DNA of 64,000 bases from Nonomuraea coxensis DSM 45129 (GCF_019397265.1 NZ_CP068985.1:186001-250000); one strand, 5' to 3'; positions 16,074-24,746 are shown, counted from the first letter of the stretch. Notes: generated from the letters alone by a model not told the origin. Made by a program: numbers and translations.

Positions 16074-16913
16074 CTAGCGAGTGTGGGCTGCCAGGTTCCT
16101 CATGTCCTGGGCGATCTGCCCGAGAAGATCCCGCACTTCATCCCCGTACACCGCAGCGTTGCCGAACAGCTCGAAGGTCTCCTCGTGAGCCGTGATCTCA
16201 TGCGCCTGTGTCATCGTGAGATCACCGGTCATGCTCTCGACCACGCTCGCGCCCCCGTCGTAGATCGTGAACCCATGCAGCGGAAAGGCTGGCGCCTCCA
16301 CCGTCCAGGGCACAACTCCGAGCCGCACATGCGGCATCGTGGACACCTGAGCCAGCCGATCAAGCTGCGCCACCATCAGCGCCGGCGACCCCGGCCAGGT
16401 CCGGACCGCTCCCTCGGTCAGCAGGAACGCGAACTCTCGATCCGCCTCGAACAACACCGCTTGGGCATTCAGTCGAACGGCCGTAGCCTTGGCCGCGTCC
16501 TCCTCATCAACATCGCGGCCGATCGCCAGCGCGAGCCTGGCATATTCGGCGGTCTGCAAGATTGCCGGGATCATCGCGGACTGGAACGACACCACCCGCC
16601 GCGCCGCACGCAATCGAGCAGCATTGGCCGCCTCCCGGCCGGCAAGCCCACCCTTGAGCCGAGACACCTCATCACGCAGCCGGGCGAGCAGGTCGTCCAG
16701 TTCTGCCCGCTCACCCTCATTCAGTCCAAGAGCATCGGCCAGCCGATCAACCGTCTCAGGCGTAGGAAGTAGCCGACCCGTCTCTATCCGGGAGACGGTG
16801 GGCTGAGCGACCTGAGCACGCTGCGCCAGTTCCTTCCCAGTCAGCCCCGCCCGCTTGCGCAGCCTCCGCAACAGTTCACCCAACGCCCGCAAGCGATCCC
16901 GTCGATCCTCCAC
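16074..16913 (-). CDS. XRE-family HTH regulator with DUF5753
   Basis: 279 residues from GTG 16913. The Cro/CI HTH (LRKRAGLTGKELAQRAQVAQPTVSRIETG) is followed by a DUF5753 ligand-like domain (FQSAMIPAILQTAEYARLAL..VRLNAQAVLFE..FAFLLTEGAVRT..HVRLGVVPW). These are among the most numerous regulators in morphologically complex actinomycetes and usually pair with DUF397 or HATPase genes. The HATPase gene follows after ~100 bp. Confidence 0.92.
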   Translation of the reverse strand: MEDRRDRLRALGELLRRLRKRAGLTGKELAQRAQVAQPTVSRIETGRLLPTPETVDRLADALGLNEGERAELDDLLARLRDEVSRLKGGLAGREAANAARLRAARRVVSFQSAMIPAILQTAEYARLALAIGRDVDEEDAAKATAVRLNAQAVLFEADREFAFLLTEGAVRTWPGSPALMVAQLDRLAQVSTMPHVRLGVVPWTVEAPAFPLHGFTIYDGGASVVESMTGDLTMTQAHEITAHEETFELFGNAAVYGDEVRDLLGQIAQDMRNLAAHTR

Positions 16914-17104
16914 ACCGAGCGTTCTACCACTCCCGCTGTGCCGGTCATTGCCGAATTGTTCTCTTGAGGATCAAGCGGCGGCGCGGCGCGCCGCCTTACC
17001 CCCGGCCCTCCGCCCGCCCGCCGTCCGGGCGTGCGGCCTGGGGGCCGGTCCCGGACGGCGGCGGGACACCGGGCCGGGCACCGCACGCCGGCCCCGGCGC
17101 CGGC

Positions 17105-17320
17105 CTACTTGAGGATGGCTTTCCAGACCTTCCAGTCCTCAGTACGTTCGACGGCGGTGCCGTACTTGGTCGCGAAGACCAGGTCATGCTCTTCCCATCG
17201 GTCTTCGGGCGGGCACTTGTCCGCGTGACCGGCGTAGTCCTTGAGACAGGGCCGCTTGTAGCAGACGTGACCCGGCTTGGTGCAGCCCGGCTTGCACGTC
17301 GGGCCCTGAGTACCTCGACA
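17105..17320 (-). pseudogene. Integrase fragment ended by a nonsense codon
   Basis: Reads C-K-P-G-C-x-K-P-G-H-x-C..CPPEDRWEEHDLVFATKYGTAVERTEDWKVWKAILK and then TAG at 17105-17107. The copy at 13.3 kb has CAG (LKQAGVRDG) here, so a C-to-T change explains the stop. The HDARH box and tyrosine segment do not follow. The Cys-rich insert before the core is seen in some AICE-type integrases. Non-functional relic. Confidence 0.7.
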
Positions 17321-17481
17321 CCGCGTACACGACGATGCTGGACAAGGTCTGTCCACAAGCACGGTCCTGAAGGTGCACCGGATCATCTCCCGTGCGGGTG
17401 GCGCTGCTGATGCGGTCCGCGGACCTGCTCACCGGGCAGGACTGACCAGGGGGCGCCACAGGCCCGGGACACCGCACCGGC

Positions 17482-18138
17482 TCACCGGCGGCCCAGCCCC
17501 GCGTCGCGGGCCCGGATGATCGCCTGGGCGCGGTCGGTCACCTGGAGCTTGGCGAAGACGTTGGACACGTTGTTGCGTACGGTCTTCGGCGACAGGTAGA
17601 GCCGCTCGGCGATCTCGGCGTTCGACAGCCCCGCCGCGATGAGTTCGAGCACTTCCCGCTCGCGGGCCGTGAGCTGCGGGAACGGCTCCGGCCGCGGCAC
17701 GTCGCCGCGGGCCAGGCGGGAGAAGTAGCCGCTCACCCGGGCCGCCAGCGCCTGCCCGAAGATGACCTCGCCGCCCGCGACCGCCGTGATCGCGCGCAGG
17801 ATCTCGGTCTGGTCGGCGCCCTTGAGCAGGTAGCCCCGCGCGCCCGCGCGCATCGCGGCCAGCACGGTGTCGTCGTCCTCGTGCATGCTGAGGACCAGCA
17901 CGCCGGTCTCCGGCACGGCCGACACGATCCGCTCGGTGGCGCTGACGCCGTCCAGGCCGGGCATCTGCAGGTCCAGCACCACCACGTCGGGCCGCAGGTC
18001 GGCGACGAGCGCCACCGCCTCGTGCCCGTCGGCCGCCGTGCCGACGACCTCCACCTGTCCCGTCGAGGCCAGCATCAGGCGCAGGCCGTCGCGGTACACC
18101 GGATGATCGTCGGCCAGCACCACGCGCGGCGCGCTCAC
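17482..18138 (-). CDS. NarL/LuxR-family response regulator
   Basis: 218 residues from GTG 18138. Receiver with D10-D11, phospho-acceptor D56 (DVVVLDLQMPG) and the YLLKGAD lysine; LuxR HTH LTAREREVLELIAAGLSNAEIAERLYLSPKTVRNNVSNVFAKL. GTGA overlap with the kinase upstream. Typical cytosolic transcription factor of a two-component pair; targets unknown. Confidence 0.93.
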   Translation of the reverse strand: MSAPRVVLADDHPVYRDGLRLMLASTGQVEVVGTAADGHEAVALVADLRPDVVVLDLQMPGLDGVSATERIVSAVPETGVLVLSMHEDDDTVLAAMRAGARGYLLKGADQTEILRAITAVAGGEVIFGQALAARVSGYFSRLARGDVPRPEPFPQLTAREREVLELIAAGLSNAEIAERLYLSPKTVRNNVSNVFAKLQVTDRAQAIIRARDAGLGRR

Positions 18139-20162
18139 GCCACCCCTCCCGACGGCAGCACCGCGTGCACCCGGGTGCCGCCGCCCGCGCGGAGCGTGAC
18201 CGCGCACCGGCCGCCCAGCTCCCGGGCCCGTTCCCGCATGGCGATCAGGCCCACGCCGGGCGCGGCCCCCGGCTCCACGCCGCGACCGTCGTCCACCACT
18301 TCGACCTCCAGTTCGCCGCTCGTCGTGGTCAGGCGGATCTCGCAGCTCTCCGCCGCCGCGTGCCTGGAAACGTTCACCAGAGCCTCGCACACGATCCGGT
18401 ACGCGGCGACCTCGGTCGCGGCCGGCAGCCCGTCCAGCTCGCCGCGGACATCCACGCGCACGTCCAGCCCGCCGTCGGCGAACCTGGCGGCCTCCTTGCG
18501 CAGCGCCTCCGCCAGGCCCCACTGGTCCAGCGCGGGCGGCCGCAGGTCGTGCACCAGCCGCCTGACGTCCTCGATGACCGTGGCCAGGTCGGCCCGAACC
18601 TGGCCGAGAACCTCCCTGGCGGTGCCGGGGTCACGGGGCATCAGGTTGCCCGCGGCCTCCACCTTCAGCGCCGCCGCGGCGAGGGTGGGCCCCAGGCCGT
18701 CGTGCAGGTCGCGGCGCAGCCGGCGGCGCTCCTCGGCCACCCCGGAGACCAGCCGGGTACGGCTCTGCTGCAGTTCCTCGGTGAGCTCGATCGCCCTGAC
18801 CGCGGCGGCCGTCTGCCGGACGACGTCGGCCAGCAGGCGCTGGTCGGACTCGGCCAGCCAGCCGCGCGGCACCAGCGACAGCCGCCCGATCGGATCGCCG
18901 CGGTAGGCGATGGGCAGCACGACCACGTCCCGCTGCGCGGTGCCGTGCTCGGCGGCGAGCATGCCGCCGTCCGCCTTGTCCAGCTCCACCCGCGCGTACG
19001 GCGACCCGTACGCCAGGCAGATCGCGCGTACCGTCTCCAGCAGTTGCCCTTCGGGGTTCGTCGCCTCCTCCAGCCGCCTGGCCAGGGCCGAGACCACCTC
19101 GTACGGCTCCGCCCGCCCTGTCAGCACGCGGTTGACCCAGCGCCGCGCCCGGTCGCGGAGCGGCGCGTACACCACGGCGACCGCGGTGGCGGCCAGGACG
19201 GCGGCCACCGGCTCGTTGATCAGCGCGCCCAGGCCGACGAAGATCGGCACGTCGACGATCACGACGACCATGGCCAGTCCGCCGTACAGCAGGGTCCAGT
19301 TGAGCAGCGGGTCGATGTCGTAGAGCCGGTAGCGGCCCACGGCGATCAGCACGGCCCCCGCGATCGCCAGCAGCGACACCACGAAGGTGAGGTCCTGCGG
19401 CAGCCCGTCCACCACGAGCGGAAGCAGGATCAGCACGCCGTTGAGCACCGCGGCCAGCGCCATCCACCGCAACTGCGCCCTGAGCACCCCGTGCGAGCCG
19501 CGGAAGCGGCGGACGAAGACGACGACGGGCACCGCGGTGCTCGCTGCGAGCAGGGCCGGCGCGGCCGCCATCAGTACCGTCCAGACCTCGTCGGGCACCG
19601 CGGGAAGCGGCAGGTCGATGCCGGGCCAGGAGCGGCCGTCCTCGGACAGCAGCCGCCAGGGCACCACCATGAAGACGGCGGAGGACAGCCCGGCCGCCCC
19701 GACGGCCACCCACGCCGCGAACCGCCAGCGCGGCGACGGCAGGCGTCCGTCGGGGAAGAACAGCAGCACCAGTGGGGTCACCAGGTTGAGCAGCGGGCCC
19801 ATGCGGGCGCCGACGAACAGGGCGGCGGCGGTCAGCGGGAGCCGGCCGCCGTGCTCGTTCAGCGACAGGACGGCGTAGGTGGCGCCCAGGGCGTTCACCC
19901 CGGCGGAGGCGCCGCCGCCGATCAGCAGCCAGGTCATCAGGTGGCCGGGCAGCCGGGCGGCGAGCACGAAGCCCGCCACTGCCAGCGCGATGCCGGGCAC
20001 GCACGAGGACCACGGCTCCCAGTCGAGGGGTTGCGGCCGGGGGGCGGGACCGGACGACATGTCCAGCCCGATGGCGGTGAGCGTGGAGACGACCGCCAGG
20101 ACGGCGACGGCGGACGCGGCCGTCCTGGCCGCGTCGCGGCCACCCGCGTGGTACCTGAACAC
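18135..20162 (-). CDS. Multi-pass sensor histidine kinase with GAF-like domain
   Basis: 675 residues from GTG 20162. About ten hydrophobic segments occupy residues ~10-310. A GAF-like region follows (GQLLETVRAICLAYGSPYARVELDKADGG..VVLPIAYRGDPIGRLSLVPR). The HisKA_3 helix is EERRRLRRDLHDGLGPTLAAAALKVE and the HATPase has VVDDGRGVEPGAAPGVGLIAMRERARELGG. It belongs to the NarL-partner kinases with a long membrane sensor. Coupled to the downstream regulator (GTGA); ligand unknown. Confidence 0.9.
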   Translation of the reverse strand: MFRYHAGGRDAARTAASAVAVLAVVSTLTAIGLDMSSGPAPRPQPLDWEPWSSCVPGIALAVAGFVLAARLPGHLMTWLLIGGGASAGVNALGATYAVLSLNEHGGRLPLTAAALFVGARMGPLLNLVTPLVLLFFPDGRLPSPRWRFAAWVAVGAAGLSSAVFMVVPWRLLSEDGRSWPGIDLPLPAVPDEVWTVLMAAAPALLAASTAVPVVVFVRRFRGSHGVLRAQLRWMALAAVLNGVLILLPLVVDGLPQDLTFVVSLLAIAGAVLIAVGRYRLYDIDPLLNWTLLYGGLAMVVVIVDVPIFVGLGALINEPVAAVLAATAVAVVYAPLRDRARRWVNRVLTGRAEPYEVVSALARRLEEATNPEGQLLETVRAICLAYGSPYARVELDKADGGMLAAEHGTAQRDVVVLPIAYRGDPIGRLSLVPRGWLAESDQRLLADVVRQTAAAVRAIELTEELQQSRTRLVSGVAEERRRLRRDLHDGLGPTLAAAALKVEAAGNLMPRDPGTAREVLGQVRADLATVIEDVRRLVHDLRPPALDQWGLAEALRKEAARFADGGLDVRVDVRGELDGLPAATEVAAYRIVCEALVNVSRHAAAESCEIRLTTTSGELEVEVVDDGRGVEPGAAPGVGLIAMRERARELGGRCAVTLRAGGGTRVHAVLPSGGVA

Positions 20163-20390
20163 CCCTCTAGCGTGGCATGGGCGGAGACCGGGGACAGGTG
20201 ACCGCTGTCCCGGACCGCCGGGACAGCGGTCCTGTCCCGGCCGGGACAGGACCGGGACAAAGGACGTGGCTGCGTTCCCTGGTGGCCCGGGACCGGCGGG
20301 GGAGAACGTGGATGCCGTAGCGCGGCGGACGCCGCGCACCGAAAGCGGATCGCCGCACTCCGGCGGGGATCGACGATGGAGGAGGCATAC

Positions 20391-21035
20391 ATGTCAGACG
20401 GCCGGCGCGACTCATCCCCCCACCGGGACGGCCCCGCGGGGGCGGCGCTCGCGGGTCCGCCCGGCGCGGTGTCCGGCCCCGCCGGGGGCGACGGGCAGGC
20501 GGCCGCGCGCGTGTCCGGCGCGCTGCTCGCGCTCGGCGCGGTGGCCTGGGCCGTGGGCACCGTCGTGGTGGGGGAGAAGATCCAGGAGGGCGTCCAGACG
20601 CTCGACACCATCACCGGGATGATGTTCGTGGTCGGCGTCTGGGCGTTCGTGCGGCACGTGCTCGCCGACCGCGCGAGCGGCGTCCGCGCGGGACGGTTCA
20701 TCCCTATGGTCCTGCTGGTCACCCTCCTGGGAGCGTTCCTGCTGAACGCGCTGTCGTTCGGGTACGCCACGCACGACGACTTCCCGCTGTGGCTGATGAT
20801 CATGGACGCCTTCTGGCCGCTGAGCATGTTCGGGATGCTGGTGCTGGGCGTGGCGATCGCGGTCACCGCGCGGTACCAGGGGATGATGCGCTGGCTGCCG
20901 CTCGCGGCCGGGCTGTGGTTCCCGGTCACGATGGCGGCGCAGATCCTCGCCGGCGGCACCGCCTCCACGCTCGTCAGCGCCGCCTGGCTGACCGGCACGT
21001 ACGCCGTCATCGGCGTACGGCTGATGCGGGGCTGA
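20391..21035 (+). CDS. Multi-pass membrane protein
   Basis: 214 residues. A Gly/Ala/Pro-rich N-terminus (~40 residues) precedes about six hydrophobic segments, with polar marks HVLADRASG and SFGYATHDDFPLW in the loops. ATG 20391 has GGAGGAGG upstream. Divergent from the histidine kinase gene 228 bp away, so a target of that two-component system is plausible. The family is not recognised. Confidence 0.75.
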   Translation: MSDGRRDSSPHRDGPAGAALAGPPGAVSGPAGGDGQAAARVSGALLALGAVAWAVGTVVVGEKIQEGVQTLDTITGMMFVVGVWAFVRHVLADRASGVRAGRFIPMVLLVTLLGAFLLNALSFGYATHDDFPLWLMIMDAFWPLSMFGMLVLGVAIAVTARYQGMMRWLPLAAGLWFPVTMAAQILAGGTASTLVSAAWLTGTYAVIGVRLMRG

Positions 21036-21040
21036 CGTCA

Positions 21041-21445
21041 ATGAACGAGAACCGTGTGAGCGAGCGGTCGCTGGCGCCGACCGCGAACGCCCTGTTCGTC
21101 GCGTGGACGGAGCGCACCGGCATCGCCGTGGAGGTGTGGGCGCTGGCGGACCAGGCGGTGCCGCCCAAGATCGCCGATGGGCTGCTCCGCGCGCTCGCCG
21201 AGGCGCTGGCCGCGATCGAGGAAGGCGTGTGGCCGCGGGCGGTCGCCGTCGCGCTCACGTCCGGCCCCCGGGGGGTGCGCCTGACGGTGAGCCACGACGG
21301 CGCCGGCGAGCCGTGGCCGGGGAGCCGCCTGGCCGTCCTGCACGCGACCTTCCTGGAACTGGGCGGGCGCGTGAACGTGACCTACGTCCCCGGCGGTGGC
21401 ACCACGCTGACCGGCACGATAGCGGCCGATCGGCTCGGGCGCTGA
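21041..21445 (+). CDS. Stand-alone HATPase-like domain (sensor-kinase fragment type)
   Basis: 134 residues, 5 bp after the membrane-protein gene. It resembles the catalytic lobe of NarL-partner kinases without a dimerisation helix: LLRALAEALAAIEEG at the N-box position, VRLTVSHDGAGEPWPGSRLAVLHATFLELGGRVNVTYVPGGGTTLTGTI at the G-boxes. The catalytic Asn of the N-box is not present, so ATP hydrolysis or kinase activity is doubtful. It may be a decoy or binding partner in the neighbouring two-component circuit. Confidence 0.6.
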   Translation: MNENRVSERSLAPTANALFVAWTERTGIAVEVWALADQAVPPKIADGLLRALAEALAAIEEGVWPRAVAVALTSGPRGVRLTVSHDGAGEPWPGSRLAVLHATFLELGGRVNVTYVPGGGTTLTGTIAADRLGR

Positions 21446-21566
21446 GTGGACCGGCCAGGCCCGTCAGCGGCGGGCGCCGCCGGGGATGGCGAACTCCGCC
21501 TCGCCCGGGAACTCCCGCAGCGGGCGCCGTCGAGGGGCAGCAGCCGCAGGCGGCCGGTGCGCAGGT

Positions 21567-21914
21567 CGGGGGCAGTTCGACGACCGCGTAGCCGTCACGG
21601 GTGGGGCCGACGGCGTAGCGGCCGTCGGGAAGCGGCGTGCGGGAGACGAGCCGGCCCCCCGGGTCCAAGCGCAGCACCGCGACCTTGCCGCCGGCGTATT
21701 CCAGCACGAAGACGCGCTCCCCGCTGACCTGGACGGACAGGCCGTGGTCGGCGGCCTGCCGGTGGCCTGGACCAGCTCGGCCATCACCGCGCGCGCCTCG
21801 CCTTGGATCACCGTCCACTCGCCATCGGTCAAGGCGCAACCACTGGCGCTCAGGGACGCGGGCGTGTAAATGGACAACCACGGGCTCCTGGTTGCCGAGC
21901 TGCGTAGACACCAC
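21567..21914 (-). pseudogene. Degraded gene, family unknown
   Basis: Two coding-like stretches in different frames. One (21880-21755) contains SASGCALTDGEWTVIQGEARAVMAELVQ. The other (21740-21567) contains LSVQVSGERVFVLEYAGGKVAVLRL and LPDGRYAVGPTRDGYAVVELPP. Joined, they look like one beta-rich protein broken by a frameshift near 21750. No intact start, stop or family could be assigned. Confidence 0.45.
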
Positions 21915-22181
21915 CTCAGCCTGAATCCACGGCGTGAATTGGCGTGATCGTTTTCCGATCCAATTTCTCGACGAGGCCTGGTTCCGCAGGCGAGGGCGTG
22001 TTTTCGGGCGTGGCAGGGCCGCCGTGCTCGGGTCACGGCTTGTCCAGGAGCTGGCTGATGACCGGGATGGTCGTCCAAGGGCGGTGACCGGGGTTCGGGC
22101 GGGTCAGGCCACGATCATGGAGCTCGCGGCGGCGAGACATGGACAGGCCGCAGGTGGAAGGCCGTCTCTCGGCCGTAACGG
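21915..22181. other. Stretch without recognisable gene
   Basis: Only low-complexity frames are visible between the degraded gene and the small peptide frame; no RNA gene or clear repeat seen. It sits within the relic-rich part of the accessory region. Confidence 0.4.
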
Positions 22182-22274
22182 TCACGCGCTGACGACCCAG
22201 CGGCCGCCGCCCAGGTGATGGGCGGCCGTGGTGTGCAGGTCGCTGTCCACGTACTCGGTGGAAGCGCTGATCAC
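22182..22274 (-). CDS. 30-residue peptide frame, possibly the start of a truncated gene
   Basis: GTG 22274 is preceded by AGGAG at about 8 nt and encodes ISASTEYVDSDLHTTAAHHL followed by GGGRWVVSA and stop. The sequence resembles the N-terminus of small actinomycete proteins rather than random GC-rich frame, but only the first ~30 residues remain. Could be a real micro-protein or a truncated relic. Confidence 0.35.
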   Translation of the reverse strand: MISASTEYVDSDLHTTAAHHLGGGRWVVSA

Positions 22275-22517
22275 GGCGGACTCCTGTAAGAGCGCTGAGA
22301 CGGGGTGACCGCCCGCGCTGTCCCGGAGAGAGCGGCGCGGGGGGCCGGTCGGCAGGAGCCGGTGGGGGCTCCTTACCGACGTCTTGGCGCGGCCCCGCCC
22401 ACCCCCGGAACAACGCTGGCATGAGGGACGAGCGGGGCCGCCACCCGGTCGCCGCTGGCCTCAGGTGAACCCCTGCGTCCTGGACGCCGGCCTACCCTCT
22501 GACGCCTGAGGATGGTT

Positions 22518-22650
22518 CCATTGCTCCGTACGCTCGATCGGGCCGCCGAGCGTCGTCGCGAAGACCAGATCGTGATCGGTCCCTTTGGCCCGCAGCTCTG
22601 AGCCGTTCGGCCGCCTGGACCTTCTTGTGGGCCCGTAGGAGAGCCGGGAG
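22518..22650 (-). pseudogene. Second frameshifted integrase fragment
   Basis: LLRAHKKVQAAERLRAAGQRDR in one frame continues as DHDLVFATTLGGPIERTEQW in another, with the shift at the same CAAAGGGA stretch as in the 13.3 kb relic. DNA similarity between the two is high over ~100 bp, including the stretch that reads cttcttgtgggcccgtagga on the plus strand. The HDARH box is lost. Non-functional. Confidence 0.7.
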
Positions 22651-22695
22651 CGCCGGAGGATTTGCCCCATTTTCCCGACTCCGTTCGCGACGAGG

Positions 22696-23187
22696 TCAGC
22701 CGACCCAAGGCTGCGCCAGCAGCACCACTCGATCGGCTTCGACATCGAACCCGAGTACCGGGCTGTTCCGATCCCAGTCTCCCTCTGGCGACATCACCAC
22801 CGGCTTGCGCAGTCGCCGCCCGATCGTCGTGATGAACTCACACAGGATGTCCAGCCGCTCCTGTCCCTGAAGCTCTCGCAGATCGACGTCGAACTCGATC
22901 GCGTCATCCGACAGGAACCAGAAGATCGCCAGCACATCCGGCACCGGCCAAACGCGAAGAGTCGGGGACTCGGCGTCCACAGGCAGGGATAACACCTGCT
23001 CGGCGCGGGGCAGCGGCATGACGACGTCGCCTTCGCGATACTCGCTCCTCCAGCCATGGGCTTCGACCAAATCGAAGAGCATCTGCCAGTCCTCGAACGA
23101 GGTGTCCGTGACCCAGACATCCGGCAGTGTCCCCATCAGGTCGGGATCGAAGAAACCCTTGACCTCGTCCCACACCAGTTCCGACAC
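22696..23187 (-). CDS. Hypothetical protein, immunity-gene-like context
   Basis: 163 residues from GTG 23187 (VSELVWDEVKGFFDPDLMGTLPDVWV); an upstream ATG at 23241 would add 18 residues. Acidic, Trp-rich and single-domain: FEDWQMLFDLVEAHGWRSEYREGD, FWFLSDDAIEFDVDLRELQGQERLDILCEFITTIGRRLRKPV and SPVLGFDVEADRVVLLAQPW. Composition and size are those of polymorphic-toxin immunity proteins, and an Imm8 gene lies nearby, but I cannot name the family. Frame intact. Confidence 0.65.
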   Translation of the reverse strand: MSELVWDEVKGFFDPDLMGTLPDVWVTDTSFEDWQMLFDLVEAHGWRSEYREGDVVMPLPRAEQVLSLPVDAESPTLRVWPVPDVLAIFWFLSDDAIEFDVDLRELQGQERLDILCEFITTIGRRLRKPVVMSPEGDWDRNSPVLGFDVEADRVVLLAQPWVG

Positions 23188-23459
23188 CCCGCCATGCTGC
23201 CCGCTTATGCGAGCGACCGCACCTCGCGCAGACCGAGCCATCGGGACCTCGTGCCAGATCCGTACAGAACAGACGGGGAACCCCGGTCACCCACGGACAC
23301 TCACGGTCAACCGTCCCGCCCTGGCCTGCACCACCGTTTTCCCAGCTCAGCCGGATATATCACCCGCCCTGGTCCACCCTGTGACAGGCCACCTCGTGTG
23401 CGTGAAGGATGTCGGCCCCTCCTCTGTAGCCTCCCAGAGACAAGGAAGGGAGCTGGTAT

Positions 23460-23790
23460 GAGGGCACAACCGCAGGACTTCATCTCCGTCGGTGCGCCTC
23501 TGCCTGAGAAGAACCTGCGGGCCATCCGTGCCGCGCTGGTCGTCCCAGAAGATCGCCGGGCTTTCGAGCAGGGCTCAAGGCCGTGCTCGACGAGGTCAGG
23601 GTCAGCCTGGATCTTCGAGCGCTGAACGCTTTCGTGCACCGCTGGTGGATCTGCGCGTGTGGCACCGCAAAGGATCCGAGGGGCGCCGTCAGATGCACGT
23701 CCGCGCCCAGCAGGCCCTGGCCGGCGAACCCGTTCCTGATGGGAGGCCGTGGCGGGAGGTCCTTGGAGTGGGGACTCGTACAACTCTGCG
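23460..23790 (+). pseudogene. DUF6247-like gene broken by two frameshifts
   Basis: Starts well (ATG 23460, with AGGAAGGGAG upstream) as RAQPQDFISVGAPLPEKNLR..VPEDRRAFEQG. It then needs a shift near 23573 to continue as LKAVLDEVRVSLDLRALNAFVHRWW, and another near 23690 for RRQMHVRAQQALAGEP and DGRPWREVLG. The combined product matches small DUF6247-type actinomycete proteins, usually found with toxin-antitoxin-like partners (family assignment from memory). Currently untranslatable as a whole. Confidence 0.55.
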
Positions 23791-23878
23791 TTGCCCCTGG
23801 TCAGATGCCTTGATTCTGGGAACGTTCGCAAGCTGACAGCCCCGCTCGAGCTCCACCCTGTTGCGCGATCATTGGGTG

Positions 23879-24229
23879 ATGAGAGCACAAGTGACTGCCT
23901 TCCGATGGCCGGATCTCGAACTCGGGCGAAGCATCGGCGACCCTGCCCATGCCTGCGAGCTACTGGAGATGTACGTCGGCCCGCAGGGAGAGCCGGGCGA
24001 GGAACGGTTCCAGCTCACCGTCTGCACCCCGTCGGCCCTCGCTGATCAGCTCGTACAGCATCCCTTTCTCGTCGGCCGCCATTGGCTCTTCGTGCCCGAG
24101 TTGCATCCCGCCGAGGTGGCCAAGTGGCTGAGCGAGCGGATAGCAGTGCTGGAGGCTCCGACATGGGGCGAAGTCGCCGAGAAGATCGGCCGGATCGGAG
24201 AGTGGGAGTTCGAAGACTACGACAGTTGA
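23879..24229 (+). CDS. Imm8-family immunity protein
   Basis: 116 residues starting MRAQVTAFRWPDLELG. The Imm8 pattern is clear: MYVGPQGEPGEERFQLTVCTPSAL..FLVGRHWLFVPE..VAKWLSERIAVLEAPTWGEVAEKIGRIGEWEFEDY. Imm8 proteins neutralise toxin domains of polymorphic or contact-dependent systems. No toxin gene is visible in the window, so this is an orphan immunity gene. Frame intact while its neighbours on both sides are broken. Confidence 0.85.
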   Translation: MRAQVTAFRWPDLELGRSIGDPAHACELLEMYVGPQGEPGEERFQLTVCTPSALADQLVQHPFLVGRHWLFVPELHPAEVAKWLSERIAVLEAPTWGEVAEKIGRIGEWEFEDYDS

Positions 24230-24315
24230 AGCCCTCCGGCCGGGTTGCAGTTCACCGCTGTCCCATGCCGTTCCAGATCCGGAGGTTCACCGTCGACGGC
24301 GGGAGCCTGTTGGTA

Positions 24316-24720
24316 TCAGCGCGGTCCGCGCCAGTGGGCGAGCTGTCCGCTTGTGCTCTTGATCACCCGCGGTGCCGACTCGTCCTGAGGCCAGATTTGC
24401 AGGAGGTAACGGTCGATGACCTCGTCGACGGTATCCAGCTCCGCAGCCTCAGTTCATGGACGTCCTCGCCGCCCACTCGTGCAGGGACGGCTGTCCGGCG
24501 TCCGACTTGAAGCTGATCTCCACGATGTCCTCGTATCCGTCAGTGTTTGCCCCCGGGTCAGGAAGGCTCCGCCGCCATCCACCCGTATGATCCCGACAGG
24601 ATGCTCACGATGGTCGGCGGGGACTCCCTCCGGGCCCATGGCGTCGTCGGTTTCATCGATGAGGTACGCGTGTCCATAGTGAACGCCGAGATCGAACGAC
24701 ACGGTGCGAGGATCGGTCAT
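24316..24720 (-). pseudogene. Frameshifted small protein gene (HYGHAYL type)
   Basis: Begins MTDPRTVSFDLGVHYGHAYL..VGIIRVDGGGAFLT. After a shift near 24545 it reads YEDIVEISFKSDAGQPSLHEW, and after another near 24455 it reads TVDEVIDRYLLQIWPQDESAPRVIKST, ending at TGA 24316. Small actinomycete proteins of this form occur in accessory regions; function unknown. At least two frameshifts make it a pseudogene. Confidence 0.55.
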
Positions 24721-24746
24721 GGCGAGATCCCCCCTGGCCCAGGGCG

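Noticed and set aside
18165..20201. 678-codon plus-strand frame
   Set aside because: Antisense to the sensor kinase with HisKA_3/HATPase motifs.
22033..22422. 129-codon minus-strand frame
   Set aside because: Arg/Pro-rich with no conserved motif or ribosome site; only the short frame 22182-22274 has a good start site.
13074..24720. A complete integrative element bounded by tRNA-Ser and a repeated attachment site
   Set aside because: No second copy of the tRNA-Ser 3' end was noticed, and no intact integrase, excisionase, replication or transfer gene is present.
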